Shown: piece after piece, positions 44,623 through 55,033 of the stretch
Layout: the number at the start of each line of letters is the position of its first letter
Position numbering within the stretch: position 1 is the first letter of the stretch
Assembly: GCF_902150045.1 (NCBI RefSeq)
Contig: NZ_CABFVU010000003.1
Coordinates: 868,001-932,000, forward strand
Source: Chitinophaga polysaccharea
GTDB taxonomy: Bacteria > Bacteroidota > Bacteroidia > Chitinophagales > Chitinophagaceae
Direction of reading: 5' to 3'
Length of the DNA: 64,000 nt
The notes under the pieces: generated by a model
Seen by the model: only the letters and a program-made list of their open reading frames with translations
The model's database searches: none
Told to the model about the DNA's origin: nothing
Position numbers and translations under genes: made by a program

Positions 44623-46926
44623 CTAACGCTTTATAAACTTACGGGTATGACTCGTTTCCCCGGACCTGATCTTTAAAAAATAAGTACCCGGTACCAGTTC
44701 GGTAACGTCAATGGATATACCGGATACTGTCTTCAAACGCTGACCTTTGCTGTCGTACACTTCGAGCACTGCATTATTATTCAGCCCGCTTACATAAAGC
44801 TTGCTGCTGGCCGGGTTGGGATACAACACAATGTCCTTGTCCCTTTTTAATTTTTCATCTCCCGGAAAATCTTTTTGATATTGAACGGCAAATGTTCCGG
44901 CAGTATCTGCCGCCAGGCTATCTCCTGCCGGAAGCCCGTTTTCCTCGCGGAGCAACTGGAAAAGATGATCCGGCCGCACTACAATATGATTTGAATCCAG
45001 CGAATTCATTACGTTCTTAAAGTTAGTGGGCTTCACATCCTGCCAGGGTTGCGCCTGGATGATAATAAACCTCGGCGTGGTACCATTCCATCCTGCAGAA
45101 GCAGCGGCAATGGCATCTTTCATAGCCTGCTCCCCTGTGCAATAGTTGCAGGAAAGCGGCATTCCCGGTAAACGCTGGTTGTAAATACTAAGCGCGCCAC
45201 CGGTATTCTGGGCGGTTAATCCCAACAGTGAAGGCGCATAGGTGGCAAAGCTCTCGCCTACATTCTGGTTGATACCGCCTGTAATCGTATTCCAGACAGT
45301 AAGCACCCGGAAACCGGCTCTTTTATTGTAATCTTCTGTTTTAATAACAAACTGGTTTAACGTATTCTGATCAGGGAAATTATTAGGATATACATATCCA
45401 TACCCAGAAGGTCCGGAAATCAGGTTATCGTTATCAGTGGAAGTTTGATGATAGTAGTTCAACGCCCCTGGCATAGCATCAAGCATGGCGGGCGACAAGG
45501 TCCATCCCATAGGCACAGCGCCGCGATCGGGATTACTCCATAGCTTGCGCATCAGGTGCTCCACGTATTGTAAATTATCGCCGTCGCTTAGTATAAAGGC
45601 AACATAGATCTTGTTCTTCAGTGTTGGTTTTGGAGGGATAGGTTTGATGTTGACCGTTCTGGGCATGCCACTGTGCACTGTTAAATTAGTGGCATAATCA
45701 CTCGCCACGGTGGCGATACCATAGCTGGATGCCCGGGTGATACCGGCGCCTTCTTCGGGCCACCAGCCCATGTATGCCGATCCTGCCGGCATGGAAGATA
45801 AGAAGCTGTTCAGCAAAGCGCTTTCACCGCTTACAGCAGGATCCAGCCAGATTACAGCCGCGCCCAATGCGGTGGCGTATTCCCTTAAAGAGCCCTGGTG
45901 CAGTTCCGGGCTTAACCCGATCAGTAAACGATGATCCATTGTGGGCCAATAGGTGTTGTACAATGTTTGATATACCTGCAGCTTGCTCGTAAACTGCCCC
46001 CGCAGATCTGTTAGTATGGGAAGATTATAAGGTGCAGCCGTGAGCTTTGGTAATAAGGCAGGCGAAGCAATGAGCGCTTTCTTATCTTTTGCAAGTGTTG
46101 TTGCCAGGTTAACAGTGGCCGTTTGCGCCGGGTCGTATACAATAAGACCGGATATTTCGCTGCGGTATTTGCTGATCAGCTCCCACCTGTCTGTATGTTC
46201 TGTCCATGTTAAACCCAGGGATTGCATCCAGGCATATGGCCCTTCCGCAAAGGCATCACCTTCATAGGAAAAGATGCGTGGCTGCGTTCTGTTCACAATG
46301 CCTTTCAGGGAACTGAACAGGTAGGTTTCCGCAGCGGCATCAGTTTGTTGCTGTACACCTACCCAATCCACTTTTATATAAGCCGCTCCTTTCCAGAATA
46401 CGCGCAGCTCTATAGAATGATTGGCAGCGGGCATAGTGAAGGGCAATTTAAAACTTGTATAGTTAGATGCTATAGTAAACTGTTGCCGGGTAATTGTTTG
46501 CGCTGCGAGAATGGCGCCTGTAGTAGCGTCCCTTACATCAATATCTACCACAGGATTATTATCTGCTGTATTGTTATCTATTTTCATGCGGAACTCCGCC
46601 ATATTGGCTCCTGCAGTAACAGAGTTATCATATGGGCCATAGAGCATATGCTCATTTGCCGCGTCGATTCCAACCTGGCAAAGCCATCCATCTGTTTCAA
46701 GCCGCCCGGTATGATGCGCCATTTGTGGGCCTTCTGCTTCCCAGCGCCAGCTCAGCGGAGCGGTGCCGTTATTGTAAAATAAATCCAGGTTGCCCGCCGT
46801 TGCGGGAAATGAGGGCAATAACTGACCCGCCGGCCATGTTACCTGCGCCACCGCCGCTGTGGTTAACAGCAATAAAGAAAAGGACAATGCTGTGAGGGTT
46901 AAAAAGGGTTTGATGTTGAAGCTCAT
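44623..46926 (-). CDS. GxGYxYP-family exported protein with T9SS type A sorting domain
   Basis: A 767-residue protein: signal peptide (ending TAAVAQ), an N-terminal beta-sandwich (to about residue 180), then a GxGYxYP domain with the name motif in SGPSGYGYVYP and an upstream FILSDGDNLQYVEH. The C-terminus is a T9SS type A signal (VLYPNPASSKLYV to HTRKFIKR) that directs export across the outer membrane. GxGYxYP proteins are probably carbohydrate-active, but the activity is not established. The ATG at 46926 is preferred to 46956 because it directly precedes the signal peptide. Confidence 0.87.
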   Translation of the reverse strand: MSFNIKPFLTLTALSFSLLLLTTAAVAQVTWPAGQLLPSFPATAGNLDLFYNNGTAPLSWRWEAEGPQMAHHTGRLETDGWLCQVGIDAANEHMLYGPYDNSVTAGANMAEFRMKIDNNTADNNPVVDIDVRDATTGAILAAQTITRQQFTIASNYTSFKLPFTMPAANHSIELRVFWKGAAYIKVDWVGVQQQTDAAAETYLFSSLKGIVNRTQPRIFSYEGDAFAEGPYAWMQSLGLTWTEHTDRWELISKYRSEISGLIVYDPAQTATVNLATTLAKDKKALIASPALLPKLTAAPYNLPILTDLRGQFTSKLQVYQTLYNTYWPTMDHRLLIGLSPELHQGSLREYATALGAAVIWLDPAVSGESALLNSFLSSMPAGSAYMGWWPEEGAGITRASSYGIATVASDYATNLTVHSGMPRTVNIKPIPPKPTLKNKIYVAFILSDGDNLQYVEHLMRKLWSNPDRGAVPMGWTLSPAMLDAMPGALNYYHQTSTDNDNLISGPSGYGYVYPNNFPDQNTLNQFVIKTEDYNKRAGFRVLTVWNTITGGINQNVGESFATYAPSLLGLTAQNTGGALSIYNQRLPGMPLSCNYCTGEQAMKDAIAAASAGWNGTTPRFIIIQAQPWQDVKPTNFKNVMNSLDSNHIVVRPDHLFQLLREENGLPAGDSLAADTAGTFAVQYQKDFPGDEKLKRDKDIVLYPNPASSKLYVSGLNNNAVLEVYDSKGQRLKTVSGISIDVTELVPGTYFLKIRSGETSHTRKFIKR

Positions 46927-47124
46927 AGTAATAGAATTTGGTTCAATGAATAACACGGGAATATAACGGGTTCATATGAGCCGTGGCAGCTCATGTATAC
47001 AGTTTATCATAGTATTTTCCCGGCGGCGCCGGGCACGCCTGTTAACAAAACATCTCTATCGCAATAATATAATAATATAGCGCAATTAATTTACAATTTC
47101 AGATTTTTTATACCCGGATACCAC

Positions 47125-50100
47125 CTATCTTATCAGCGTGATTGTTCCCTTGAATTCAAATGCTTCCCCGTTTTCGCAGATAGTTTTCAACGAATAGATA
47201 TAGGTGCCTATAGGCGCCACATTTCCTTTGTTCTTACCATTCCATCCTGAAACCGGTGCATTTACGGGGAAGTGCATATTTTCAAATACCAGTGTGCCCC
47301 AGCGGTCGTAGATCCGCAGGTATTCTATTTCTTTCACGCCTTTACCTTTGGGATAGCAATATTCATTTTGCCCATCGCCGTTGGGTGTAAATGCATTGGG
47401 CATAAACACTGCACCTTTACTACAGGTAACGTGTACGGTTATATCATCGGAGGCCTTGCAGCCGAAACGGTTTTCCACCTCCAGCACATACCGGGTAGTG
47501 AGATTGGGAACAGCCTGTACAACGCGGCAGGTGCTGCAGTCCAGGTCTTCCACCGGCGACCAGTTCCAGCGAACTACATCATTGCTCACGCTGGCTCCCA
47601 GTTGCACCGGCACGCTGGCCATTGCCAGCATATCGCCACCCAGCATTACTGTTGGCAATGGGTTCACCTGCACCCGCAGCGATGCGTTGTCGGAAAAACA
47701 GCCGTCCTTATCGTATCCAGTTACCTTGTAAGTATAGCTGCCAATGCTGGTTAGGCTGCCTGTTGGCGTGGCAATACCGGGATTATCAAGGCCAGGCCCT
47801 TCCCATACATAGCTATCAGCCCCGGTTGCCATCAGGGGGAGCTTATCACCGATACAAAGCCCGGTATCAGGTGTAGCCCTGATGGTAAAGGGCTGCACCA
47901 CGCGGATGCTGACATCGCTGGTATTAATGCAGCCATTATTGTCTGTCACTTTCACCTGGTAGGTGGTATTGGCAACGGGGCTTGCCTGGGGATTGGCAAT
48001 ATTAGGATTGCTCAGTCCTTCGGCGGGCGTCCATTCATATTTAACACCACCGCTGGCCTGCAGCACCGTTGTGTTATTCAGACAAATAAAATCCGCAGGA
48101 GCCGTGGCTTTCGCATCCGGCAAAGGCAGGATATTGATACTGTGATGCGCGGTATCTGTACAGCCTTCCTTATTGGTAACTGCCAGTGTTACATCTACCA
48201 TGCCTGGTGTGGTAAACGCCTTATCTGCGGGCTGTTGTTTGTTATCGGTACCCTGTCCGCCAAAATTCCATTTCCACGTAACATCGCCATCACCGGAAGC
48301 GCTTCCGTTAAAAGTTACGGGTACATCCCTGCAGGCTTTATCCGGGCCGGTAATGGATGCCCGCTGCACCGGGCGTACCAGCACCGTAACAGATACTGTT
48401 TTTACACAATGATAGGCGGTAGTAGTAGTGAGCGTAAACTGGTAGGTACCTGGCTTATTCACGTGGAACTTTGGTGTGGCGGTGTTTGCGCCTGTAGCGG
48501 TTACCGAAGGATCATAGGTCCACTGATAGGTAGCCGGCATTCCCAGGCTTATGGAATGGCTGGTGAAATCAGGATCAAAGGTGATATCACCTTCACCGCA
48601 TAGTTCCGTAGCGGAAGGGTTCAGTTTTACATCCAGCTCATCTATTACGATCGGATCTTTAAGCAGGGCCAGTCCACGGCACCCTAAATTATCGGTAAGC
48701 AACAAGCGGGGATTATATATTCCTGGTTTCTTAAAGGTATGTGAGATCACTGTTTCCTTTGTTTGCTGTACAATACCATCTGTAAAATCCCAGCTGAAAG
48801 TGGCCGGCTTTGCCCCGGTGATATTGAACACTACTTCCTGTTCATGACAGCCGCCCTGGGTACTTGCCGTTATTTCTGCAAACGGGCCTGTTACTATAAT
48901 GGTTTCTGCTACCTGGTCTTCATCTCCATTATTTCCCTTTACTTTTAAAGTAACCTTATATTGGCCGGCCAGCGTGTAGGTATGCACGGGGTTGGCCTGG
49001 TCTGAAGTGCTGCCATCGCCGAAATCCCAGAAGGAGCTGGTATAGTTGAAAGACCTATTGGTAAAGCGGAACAACATAGGCGCACAATTGCTGCCATCAA
49101 CAAAGGAGGAAGTATAGGTAAAAGCTGCGCCCGTTTTTGTAACCTTGATCTCTTTTTCGGCAGTGTCTTTACAACCATTGTTATCAGTTATCCGCAGCTG
49201 TACTTTATACAACCCTAAATTGGCGTAGTTCACCACTGCCTTTTGAGTAGTTGAGGAAGAAGTTCCATTACCAAAATCCCAGCGCACCGTTGCAATGGTG
49301 CCGCCAATGTCTGTGGATTGATTGGTGAAAGTAACATTGGTACCGGGTGTTACCAGGTATTTATCTGCCACAAAATCTGCATTGGGGCCGTTCACCTGCA
49401 GAGTTTTCCCCGAGTAAACATTCGAGCAGCCTTCTTTATCGGTTACCTTTAATACCGGTTTGAAACGATAGCCTGCCGTGTCGTACACATGTGTAAAGGG
49501 CGGCGCTGTGATGGTTTGCGAAGGTGTTCCATCGCCGAAATCCCATTCCCATTTTGCCACTCCGCTGCTGTAAGTAAGGTCTGTAGCATCTGTAAAGGTT
49601 ACCGCCGTACCACGGCATTGCACATCTGACGGCAGGTTGTACCCCGCCAGCGGGCCACGCACCGCCACGTTCACCACGTTGCTGCTGTCGGTACAACCCG
49701 CCCTGTTGATAGCCAGCAGCTGCAAGGCCTGTTTGCCCGGCGCCAGGTTGGTAAACGGATAGCTGGTAAGCGTACTGTCGGGATAGGCTTTACCGTTAGC
49801 CTGCCAGGCATACCCGTTAATGCCGTAGATATCCGGGTTATAGCTGCTGATCTTTGTATGTACGGTATCACTGCTGCACAAGGTGCTTTTATCTGCAGTG
49901 ATGGCAACAGGTGAAGCTGCAATCACCTCCACTGTTCTCTCCAGCTTTGTGGTGCAGATACCGTCTGACACCGTGAGGCGTACCAGGTACCTGCCTGTTT
50001 TAGGGTAGGTATGGGTAAGCCTGGCGCTTCGTGTAGTGTAGGCCGTATCTGTACCATCGCCCCACTCCCATTTCCAGGAGGTGGCCCTGGTGGAGCTTTC

Positions 50101-52008
50101 GTTAAACGTGGCGGTAAGACGATTATTACAATCCGCCGGGGCAACAGTGAAACGGGGAAATGGATCCGTAGCTTCTATGTATTGCTTTTTAGTCAGGGAA
50201 TTACTGCAGGTACCGTTGAAAACGGTAAGCGTAATATCGTATATACCTGGCGCCGTGTAACTGTGTTGAGGCGTTGGATTGTTGTCCTGGCTGATGGTTT
50301 TATCTCCGAAATCCCATACCCATTTATCGCCTATATTCGACTGGTCTTTGAAACTTACCGTGGTATTACCACAAACCTTTGGGCTTTCAGGCGAGGAGAA
50401 ATCTACCGTGGGTTTACGGTATATCTTTACATCCTGCTGGCATTTCACGGTTCCCGTACATCCGTTTACGGTAGTATAGGTAAGCGTTACCGGGTAAGTG
50501 CCCTCTTTGGGATATACGTGTGCAGGACTGGCTTCTGCTGACTTTGCAGATCCATCTCCAAAATCCCAGCTGTAAGTTGCTATCAGGTCACTGCTGTTGC
50601 TGGTAGCGGTAAACGTTGGTGAGATGCCCTCGCATCCGCTGGCCTCCCTGGCAGTAGCCGTAACCAGGGTTTGTATCACAGGGATATCTGCTTCACTCCT
50701 CATCTGGCAGCCTACCGCATTGGAAGCCACTACGCTTACTTTATAAACACCTGCTGCGCTGTAGCTATGTACAGGATTTTGCTCCGTGGAGGTTTGCTGA
50801 TCACCAAATGTCCATTGCCAGCCGGTTGCGCCTGATGAATTGCTGTTAAAGCTGACCGTAACCGGCAACGTGCAGGATGGCTTATTATCACTGCTGATAT
50901 TCACTGCCGGCGAGGCATTCACAGTGGTGGTTTTCTCCACCACCTGGGTACAGCTTCCGTAGGTAGTAGTTAACTTCACTTTCAGCGGGCCTGCAGCTGC
51001 TGGGGTATAGGCAATTGTGGCAGTGTTTCCGCCGAAGGGCTGGCCATTGACCTCCCAGGCATATTTATCCGGCTTAATACCAGTGGCCACAGCGGTGAAA
51101 CTGTTGGCCCTGGCGGCGCATACCAGCGTTGGTATATCTATATCCGTGTTATAATTGGCCAGGTTAATATCGCTTACAATCTTGGTATCAGAACAACCCA
51201 GTTCATTGGTTACAGTGAGGGTAATACTATGCCTGCCGGGAGTGGTAAAGGTGTGCTTCCCCGGATCTTTTTGTGTAGAAGTAGCGCCATCGTCAAACTT
51301 CCAGAGATAGCTAAGGGTGCCGCTGCCGGTGGAGGTGTTGGTGAAAACCACATCTGCCGGCGCCTGGCAAAGCGTTTTCTGCGCCACCGTAAAATCCGCC
51401 CTGATGGCGGGCAATGCTTGCACTGCTTTTTCCCGCCGGAGAAAATTCGTACAGCCATGACTATTAGTAACCGTTAATGTTACCGCGTAATCACCGGCCC
51501 GGTCAAAGGTATGTGTGATGTTGCTGCCGCTGCCATCAAAGCCGTCGCCGAAGTCCCAGGCATATTGGGTAATGGTACCGTCTACCGGGTCCGACTTATC
51601 GGTAAATGTGGTAGTAAAAGGGGCGCAACCGCTTGGAGGTACGGCGCTGAAGTTCACCTTTGGCTTACTCCACACATTGATGAAATTGGTTTTGGTAATG
51701 GTATTGGTAGCACCGGTAGCGTCTGTTACAGTGAGCTTAACGGTATAGCTGCCCGCTGTTACATAAGAAGCCTGGGGATTTTGTTCTGTAGAAGTAAAGC
51801 CATTGCCCAGGTCCCATTGCCAGGATACAGGGTTGCCTGTGGAATGATCGGTGAAGGTGGTAACCAGCAGGCCGCAATCGGCCGTATTGTTTGCCGTAAA
51901 ATCTGCTTTCAGCTGCGCACGGGTAGTAAGAGCCATCAGACAAAAGGATAGCACAGACAGCGTGAAACAGGCAATAAAATTGCCTTTGGCGGATATGGCT
52001 AGGTTCAT
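47125..52008 (-). CDS. Giant PKD-repeat surface protein with T9SS type B (gliding) C-terminal domain
   Basis: About 1627 residues from the ATG at 52008; signal peptide (LSFCLMALTTRAQ). By eye there are about 18 tandem Ig-like/PKD units of 75-95 residues, twelve or so with the WDFGDG-type core and C-G spaced cysteines (for example YAWDFGDGFDGSG, WKWEWGDGTDTAY, SFWDFGDGSTSDQ); the last three before the end are less typical. The end (VFMPNAFTPNGDGQNEYCYP, YLRIYDRWGTLVFEN) is the gliding-motility-associated C-terminal domain used for T9SS type B export. Likely an adhesin or cell-surface filament. No catalytic domain is present. Confidence 0.93.
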   Translation of the reverse strand: MNLAISAKGNFIACFTLSVLSFCLMALTTRAQLKADFTANNTADCGLLVTTFTDHSTGNPVSWQWDLGNGFTSTEQNPQASYVTAGSYTVKLTVTDATGATNTITKTNFINVWSKPKVNFSAVPPSGCAPFTTTFTDKSDPVDGTITQYAWDFGDGFDGSGSNITHTFDRAGDYAVTLTVTNSHGCTNFLRREKAVQALPAIRADFTVAQKTLCQAPADVVFTNTSTGSGTLSYLWKFDDGATSTQKDPGKHTFTTPGRHSITLTVTNELGCSDTKIVSDINLANYNTDIDIPTLVCAARANSFTAVATGIKPDKYAWEVNGQPFGGNTATIAYTPAAAGPLKVKLTTTYGSCTQVVEKTTTVNASPAVNISSDNKPSCTLPVTVSFNSNSSGATGWQWTFGDQQTSTEQNPVHSYSAAGVYKVSVVASNAVGCQMRSEADIPVIQTLVTATAREASGCEGISPTFTATSNSSDLIATYSWDFGDGSAKSAEASPAHVYPKEGTYPVTLTYTTVNGCTGTVKCQQDVKIYRKPTVDFSSPESPKVCGNTTVSFKDQSNIGDKWVWDFGDKTISQDNNPTPQHSYTAPGIYDITLTVFNGTCSNSLTKKQYIEATDPFPRFTVAPADCNNRLTATFNESSTRATSWKWEWGDGTDTAYTTRSARLTHTYPKTGRYLVRLTVSDGICTTKLERTVEVIAASPVAITADKSTLCSSDTVHTKISSYNPDIYGINGYAWQANGKAYPDSTLTSYPFTNLAPGKQALQLLAINRAGCTDSSNVVNVAVRGPLAGYNLPSDVQCRGTAVTFTDATDLTYSSGVAKWEWDFGDGTPSQTITAPPFTHVYDTAGYRFKPVLKVTDKEGCSNVYSGKTLQVNGPNADFVADKYLVTPGTNVTFTNQSTDIGGTIATVRWDFGNGTSSSTTQKAVVNYANLGLYKVQLRITDNNGCKDTAEKEIKVTKTGAAFTYTSSFVDGSNCAPMLFRFTNRSFNYTSSFWDFGDGSTSDQANPVHTYTLAGQYKVTLKVKGNNGDEDQVAETIIVTGPFAEITASTQGGCHEQEVVFNITGAKPATFSWDFTDGIVQQTKETVISHTFKKPGIYNPRLLLTDNLGCRGLALLKDPIVIDELDVKLNPSATELCGEGDITFDPDFTSHSISLGMPATYQWTYDPSVTATGANTATPKFHVNKPGTYQFTLTTTTAYHCVKTVSVTVLVRPVQRASITGPDKACRDVPVTFNGSASGDGDVTWKWNFGGQGTDNKQQPADKAFTTPGMVDVTLAVTNKEGCTDTAHHSINILPLPDAKATAPADFICLNNTTVLQASGGVKYEWTPAEGLSNPNIANPQASPVANTTYQVKVTDNNGCINTSDVSIRVVQPFTIRATPDTGLCIGDKLPLMATGADSYVWEGPGLDNPGIATPTGSLTSIGSYTYKVTGYDKDGCFSDNASLRVQVNPLPTVMLGGDMLAMASVPVQLGASVSNDVVRWNWSPVEDLDCSTCRVVQAVPNLTTRYVLEVENRFGCKASDDITVHVTCSKGAVFMPNAFTPNGDGQNEYCYPKGKGVKEIEYLRIYDRWGTLVFENMHFPVNAPVSGWNGKNKGNVAPIGTYIYSLKTICENGEAFEFKGTITLIR

Positions 52009-52087
52009 CGTTTTTTCGGATATGATACGGACTCTCGATACAGTTGTACAGGCAATGTACAATTTTTCAGCCAATATGTGCCATCTC

Positions 52088-52130
52088 TAAAAAAGGCTGC
52101 CCAAAAGCAAAGAATACTTTTGGGTCAGCC
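52088..52130 (-). terminator. Terminator of the lipoprotein gene
   Basis: On the minus strand GGCTGACCCAAAAG pairs with CTTTTGGGCAGCC (one bulge) and runs into TTTTTT. It lies about 40 bp after the stop codon of the lipoprotein gene. Confidence 0.8.
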
Positions 52131-52168
52131 CATGGTTCTTCTTCTGACAAAGTCAATGGTTGCCGGTA

Positions 52169-52663
52169 CTATGGCTTGCTATGCTTCTTTACAAATTCAT
52201 CACCGGCTTTGTTGATGTTTCCTCCTATAGGTTCAAACGATTGATTGATCCTGTTAAGCGCGGCCTGGATCTGCGGCTGTACGGAAGTATCGCCGCTTTT
52301 CTCTTTCGTCCGCAATCCTATCAGTTCTTTGTAAGTTTCGCCGGCTATCTTTCTATATTCTTTCAATCCCTGTTCCACAGCTGATTTCAGGCCTCCATCC
52401 TCTTTGATGGTTTCTATCTTGTTCACTTCCGCAATGGATTTATCCAGCTGCTCTACCCATGTTTTACGCACCGATTCCGCTTTGGCAAAGTCCTGGCTCA
52501 CCATGGCAGTATTCATTTCATTCATATGTTTTTCCTGCTCATTCATCACAGACATCAGCTTATTATTATATTCAACAGGGCTAAGCGATGCGCCGCAACT
52601 TGCAATCAGGGTACTAACGGCAGCAATACAGAAGGAGGTGAAAATGGCTTTTACGTTTTTCAT
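52169..52663 (-). CDS. Small helical lipoprotein
   Basis: A 164-residue lipoprotein (STLIASCG lipobox) with mainly helical, charged sequence (MNEQEKHMNEMNTAMV, ESVRKTWVEQLDKSIAEVNKI). I do not recognise a named family. It has its own terminator and a promoter sharing the GCTGATTTCAGG box seen also before the gene at 55618. It is divergent from the damaged sensor-kinase gene, which suggests it may be one of the genes that two-component system controlled. Confidence 0.7.
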   Translation of the reverse strand: MKNVKAIFTSFCIAAVSTLIASCGASLSPVEYNNKLMSVMNEQEKHMNEMNTAMVSQDFAKAESVRKTWVEQLDKSIAEVNKIETIKEDGGLKSAVEQGLKEYRKIAGETYKELIGLRTKEKSGDTSVQPQIQAALNRINQSFEPIGGNINKAGDEFVKKHSKP

Positions 52664-52692
52664 TTTGTTTTAGTTTTCATGAATTGATAAGG

Positions 52693-52737
52693 CAAAAGTA
52701 GCGGCAGAAGCCTGGTGGAGATATCCCTGAAATCAGC
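52693..52737 (-). promoter_or_regulatory. Promoter of the lipoprotein gene with shared upstream box
   Basis: Minus strand: GCTGATTTCAGG (52737-52726), 25 bp, then the -7 element TACTTTTG (52700-52693), 30 bp before the ATG. The box contains the dyad CTGA-NN-TCAG. No -33 TTTG is seen, as expected for an activator-dependent promoter. The same box at the same distance precedes the gene at 55618. Confidence 0.6.
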
Positions 52738-52768
52738 CATTTTTAATTCCACGACAATTGTAAATTTG
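52726..52768 (+). promoter_or_regulatory. Promoter of the sensor-kinase gene using the same box
   Basis: Plus strand: the same dyad (CTGAAATCAG, 52727-52736), then 23 bp after the full box a consensus -7 TAAATTTG (52761-52768). One regulator site thus lies between two divergent promoters. Confidence 0.45.
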
Positions 52769-52817
52769 CAGCTGATCAAAAAAACCATGCACCTGCCGTA
52801 TCGTATGCACTATCACC

Positions 52818-55024
52818 TTGCTTCTTACCACTGCCAGCAGTAATGCGCAATTGCTGGCCGATTCGCTTCGTAATATTATAGCCCGGCCGCAGCTGCCGCT
52901 GGAAAAACGTATAGACGCAATGGACAGGCTTGGGCAGGTGGTATTCTTTAACTCAGGCTGGAAGGAAGGCCTGGGTATCCTGCGTGGCTCCCTGGCCATG
53001 GCCGCTCCTATGAAAGACGGCCAATACCGCGCTCATACCTATGGCATGATGGCCGCCTCTTATTTTATTATGGGAGATGAAAACGCCGCCTATCAATGCA
53101 TGGACAGCGCCAATTATTACATAGCCCGGTCGCACAGCAACCTGATGAAAGGATATGTGCAATACATGAAAGCCTGGCTGCAGATCCGCGCGCACAAGGA
53201 AACAGAGGGCATCCACACGTTGCAGCAGGCCCTTGATATCCTGGAAAATGAACCGGATGCGTTAAGATATAAACAAGCTATTTATTCAGAACTGGCGGGC
53301 ATTTACTTACGGTGGTACGACCTGGTGAATGTTGAAAAATATACCCGGCTCTCCCTGGCCGCCGCCAATAAACTGGGCTCGCTGGATAAACTGATCAGCG
53401 CCAACCAGGAACGGGGCTCGTATTTCACCAATCTTTACCGCAGCAACAATTCCCGTCAAGAGGCGCTTGATTCAGCGCTGTTTTATATACGCTATGCACT
53501 CAATATTGCAAGGGCCAACAGGCAACGGCTCGTGAATCCCAGCGATATTCCCTTCGCCGCCGCCGGGCTGGCCAATATTTTTGCAGAGAATATGCCTCCC
53601 ACCCAGGCCAACAAAGACAGTATCGACTATTACAACAATATAGCGCTGGAAGAAGGCAGGATGACTAAACAATATGTAGTGGAAGCCGGCGTATATAACA
53701 CCCTGGCCAATATGGCCCATAACCGCGGCGACTATAACGAGGCGACTATAACGAGGCGATTGAATATTACAACAACGCCATTGCAACATCAGTGCAGGAT
53801 CCCCTTTATGATAAATACAACCTTTCCCAGTCGTACCTCGGACTGGCAACCGCGTACGAACAGAGAAAAGATACTTCCATGGCGCTTTTCAACTACAAAC
53901 AATACATGGATATCTACAAGGAGCTGTTTGACGGGGAGAAGATGAGCAAAGCCAAAGACCTGGAAGCCAAATATGAAATGGCCCGCAAAGAGAAGGACCT
54001 GCTGCAGGTACGGTTACTCGCAGAACAAAGGAACCGGGAACTGATCCACACCAGGTATCTTTCCGGGCAAAAAGACCAGGCATTACTGGCCGCGAAATAT
54101 GCCGCCGCCCTGAAAGATAAATCACTGCTCAATGCAAAATATAAAGCGGAGGTACAACAAAAAGCGCTTACCGATGCGAATTTCAAGACCGCCAAACGGG
54201 AGCAGGAACTGAAAACAGTGAACGAAAGATTCACCTATAACAGGAAGCTCAATAAAATATATTCCGCGCTTACCATTGCATTGTTCCTCGCCGCCGCATT
54301 CCTGTACTATGCTTTCAAGCAGCGGTCGAACGCCCTTAAACAAAAGCAGCGGCTGCACAACCTGGAGCTGGAACAGATCAACCAGTCGCATCGCATGTCC
54401 GTTCTCTCTGCTATGCTGGAAGGGCAGGAACAGGAACGTACCCGCCTTGCCCGCGATTTGCACGATGGCCTCGGCGGGCTGCTCTCAGGCGTAAAAATAG
54501 AGCTCTCCGCATTACAGGAACCAGGAACCTCATTGCCCCGGCAAACCATTGTTCATAAAACCATGCATCACCTGGACAGCGCCGTGGACGAACTGCGCAG
54601 GATAGCCAGGAGCATGATGCCGGAAGTGCTGATTAAATACGGTTTGGGAGAAGCCATAAAAGAATACTGCAACGGGCTTAAAAAATCGGGCGTTCCCGTT
54701 TCCTGCCAGGTGTATAATTACCAGAACAACATGAGCCACGGCCGGCAGGTAACATTATACCGTATTGCCCAGGAGCTGGTGAACAACGCCGTGAAACATG
54801 CCTCTGCATCACAGATCCTGGTACAGCTTCAGCAGCGGGATAACCAGCTTTTCCTTGTGGTGGAAGACGATGGGAAAGGATTTGACACTACGCATCTTCA
54901 ATCGCTGAAAGGCGCAGGATTGGCCAATATCCAGTCGCGCGTGGAAATGCTGAATGGCACCCTTGAAATAGAATCCGCTCCGGGAACCGGTGCTGCATTT
55001 GATATTGAATGTGTTGTAAAATGA
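52818..55024 (+). pseudogene. TPR sensor histidine kinase broken by a 14-bp tandem duplication
   Basis: Two frames together encode one protein: a TPR-rich periplasmic sensor (frame from 52818 up to about 53745), then from about 53792 a coiled coil, a membrane helix (ALTIALFLAAAFLYYAF), the HisKA_3 phosphoacceptor (RLARDLHDGLGGLL) and an HATPase domain (QELVNNAVKHA, VEDDGKGFD, GLANIQSRVEML). Deleting one copy of the 14-bp repeat at 53727 restores a 730-residue kinase. The start is also odd: the only in-frame candidate is TTG at 52818, inside the signal peptide; the ATG at 52787 is one frame off. Family: NarX/DegS-like kinases paired with LuxR-type regulators. Probably inactive as sequenced. 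Confidence 0.75.
53727..53759 (+). repeat. 14-bp tandem duplication inside the kinase gene
   Basis: GGCGACTATAACGA occurs at 53727-53740 and 53741-53754, followed by a partial third GGCGA. Since 14 is not a multiple of 3, it shifts the frame; one copy less reads RGDYNEAIEYYNN, in frame with the rest. Confidence 0.9.
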
Positions 55025-55033
55025 TCTTAGTTT

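Noticed and set aside
47019..47033. GC-rich hairpin CCCGGC-GGC-GCCGGG between the two T9SS genes
   Set aside because: Good stem, but no T run on the minus strand, so I do not call it a terminator.
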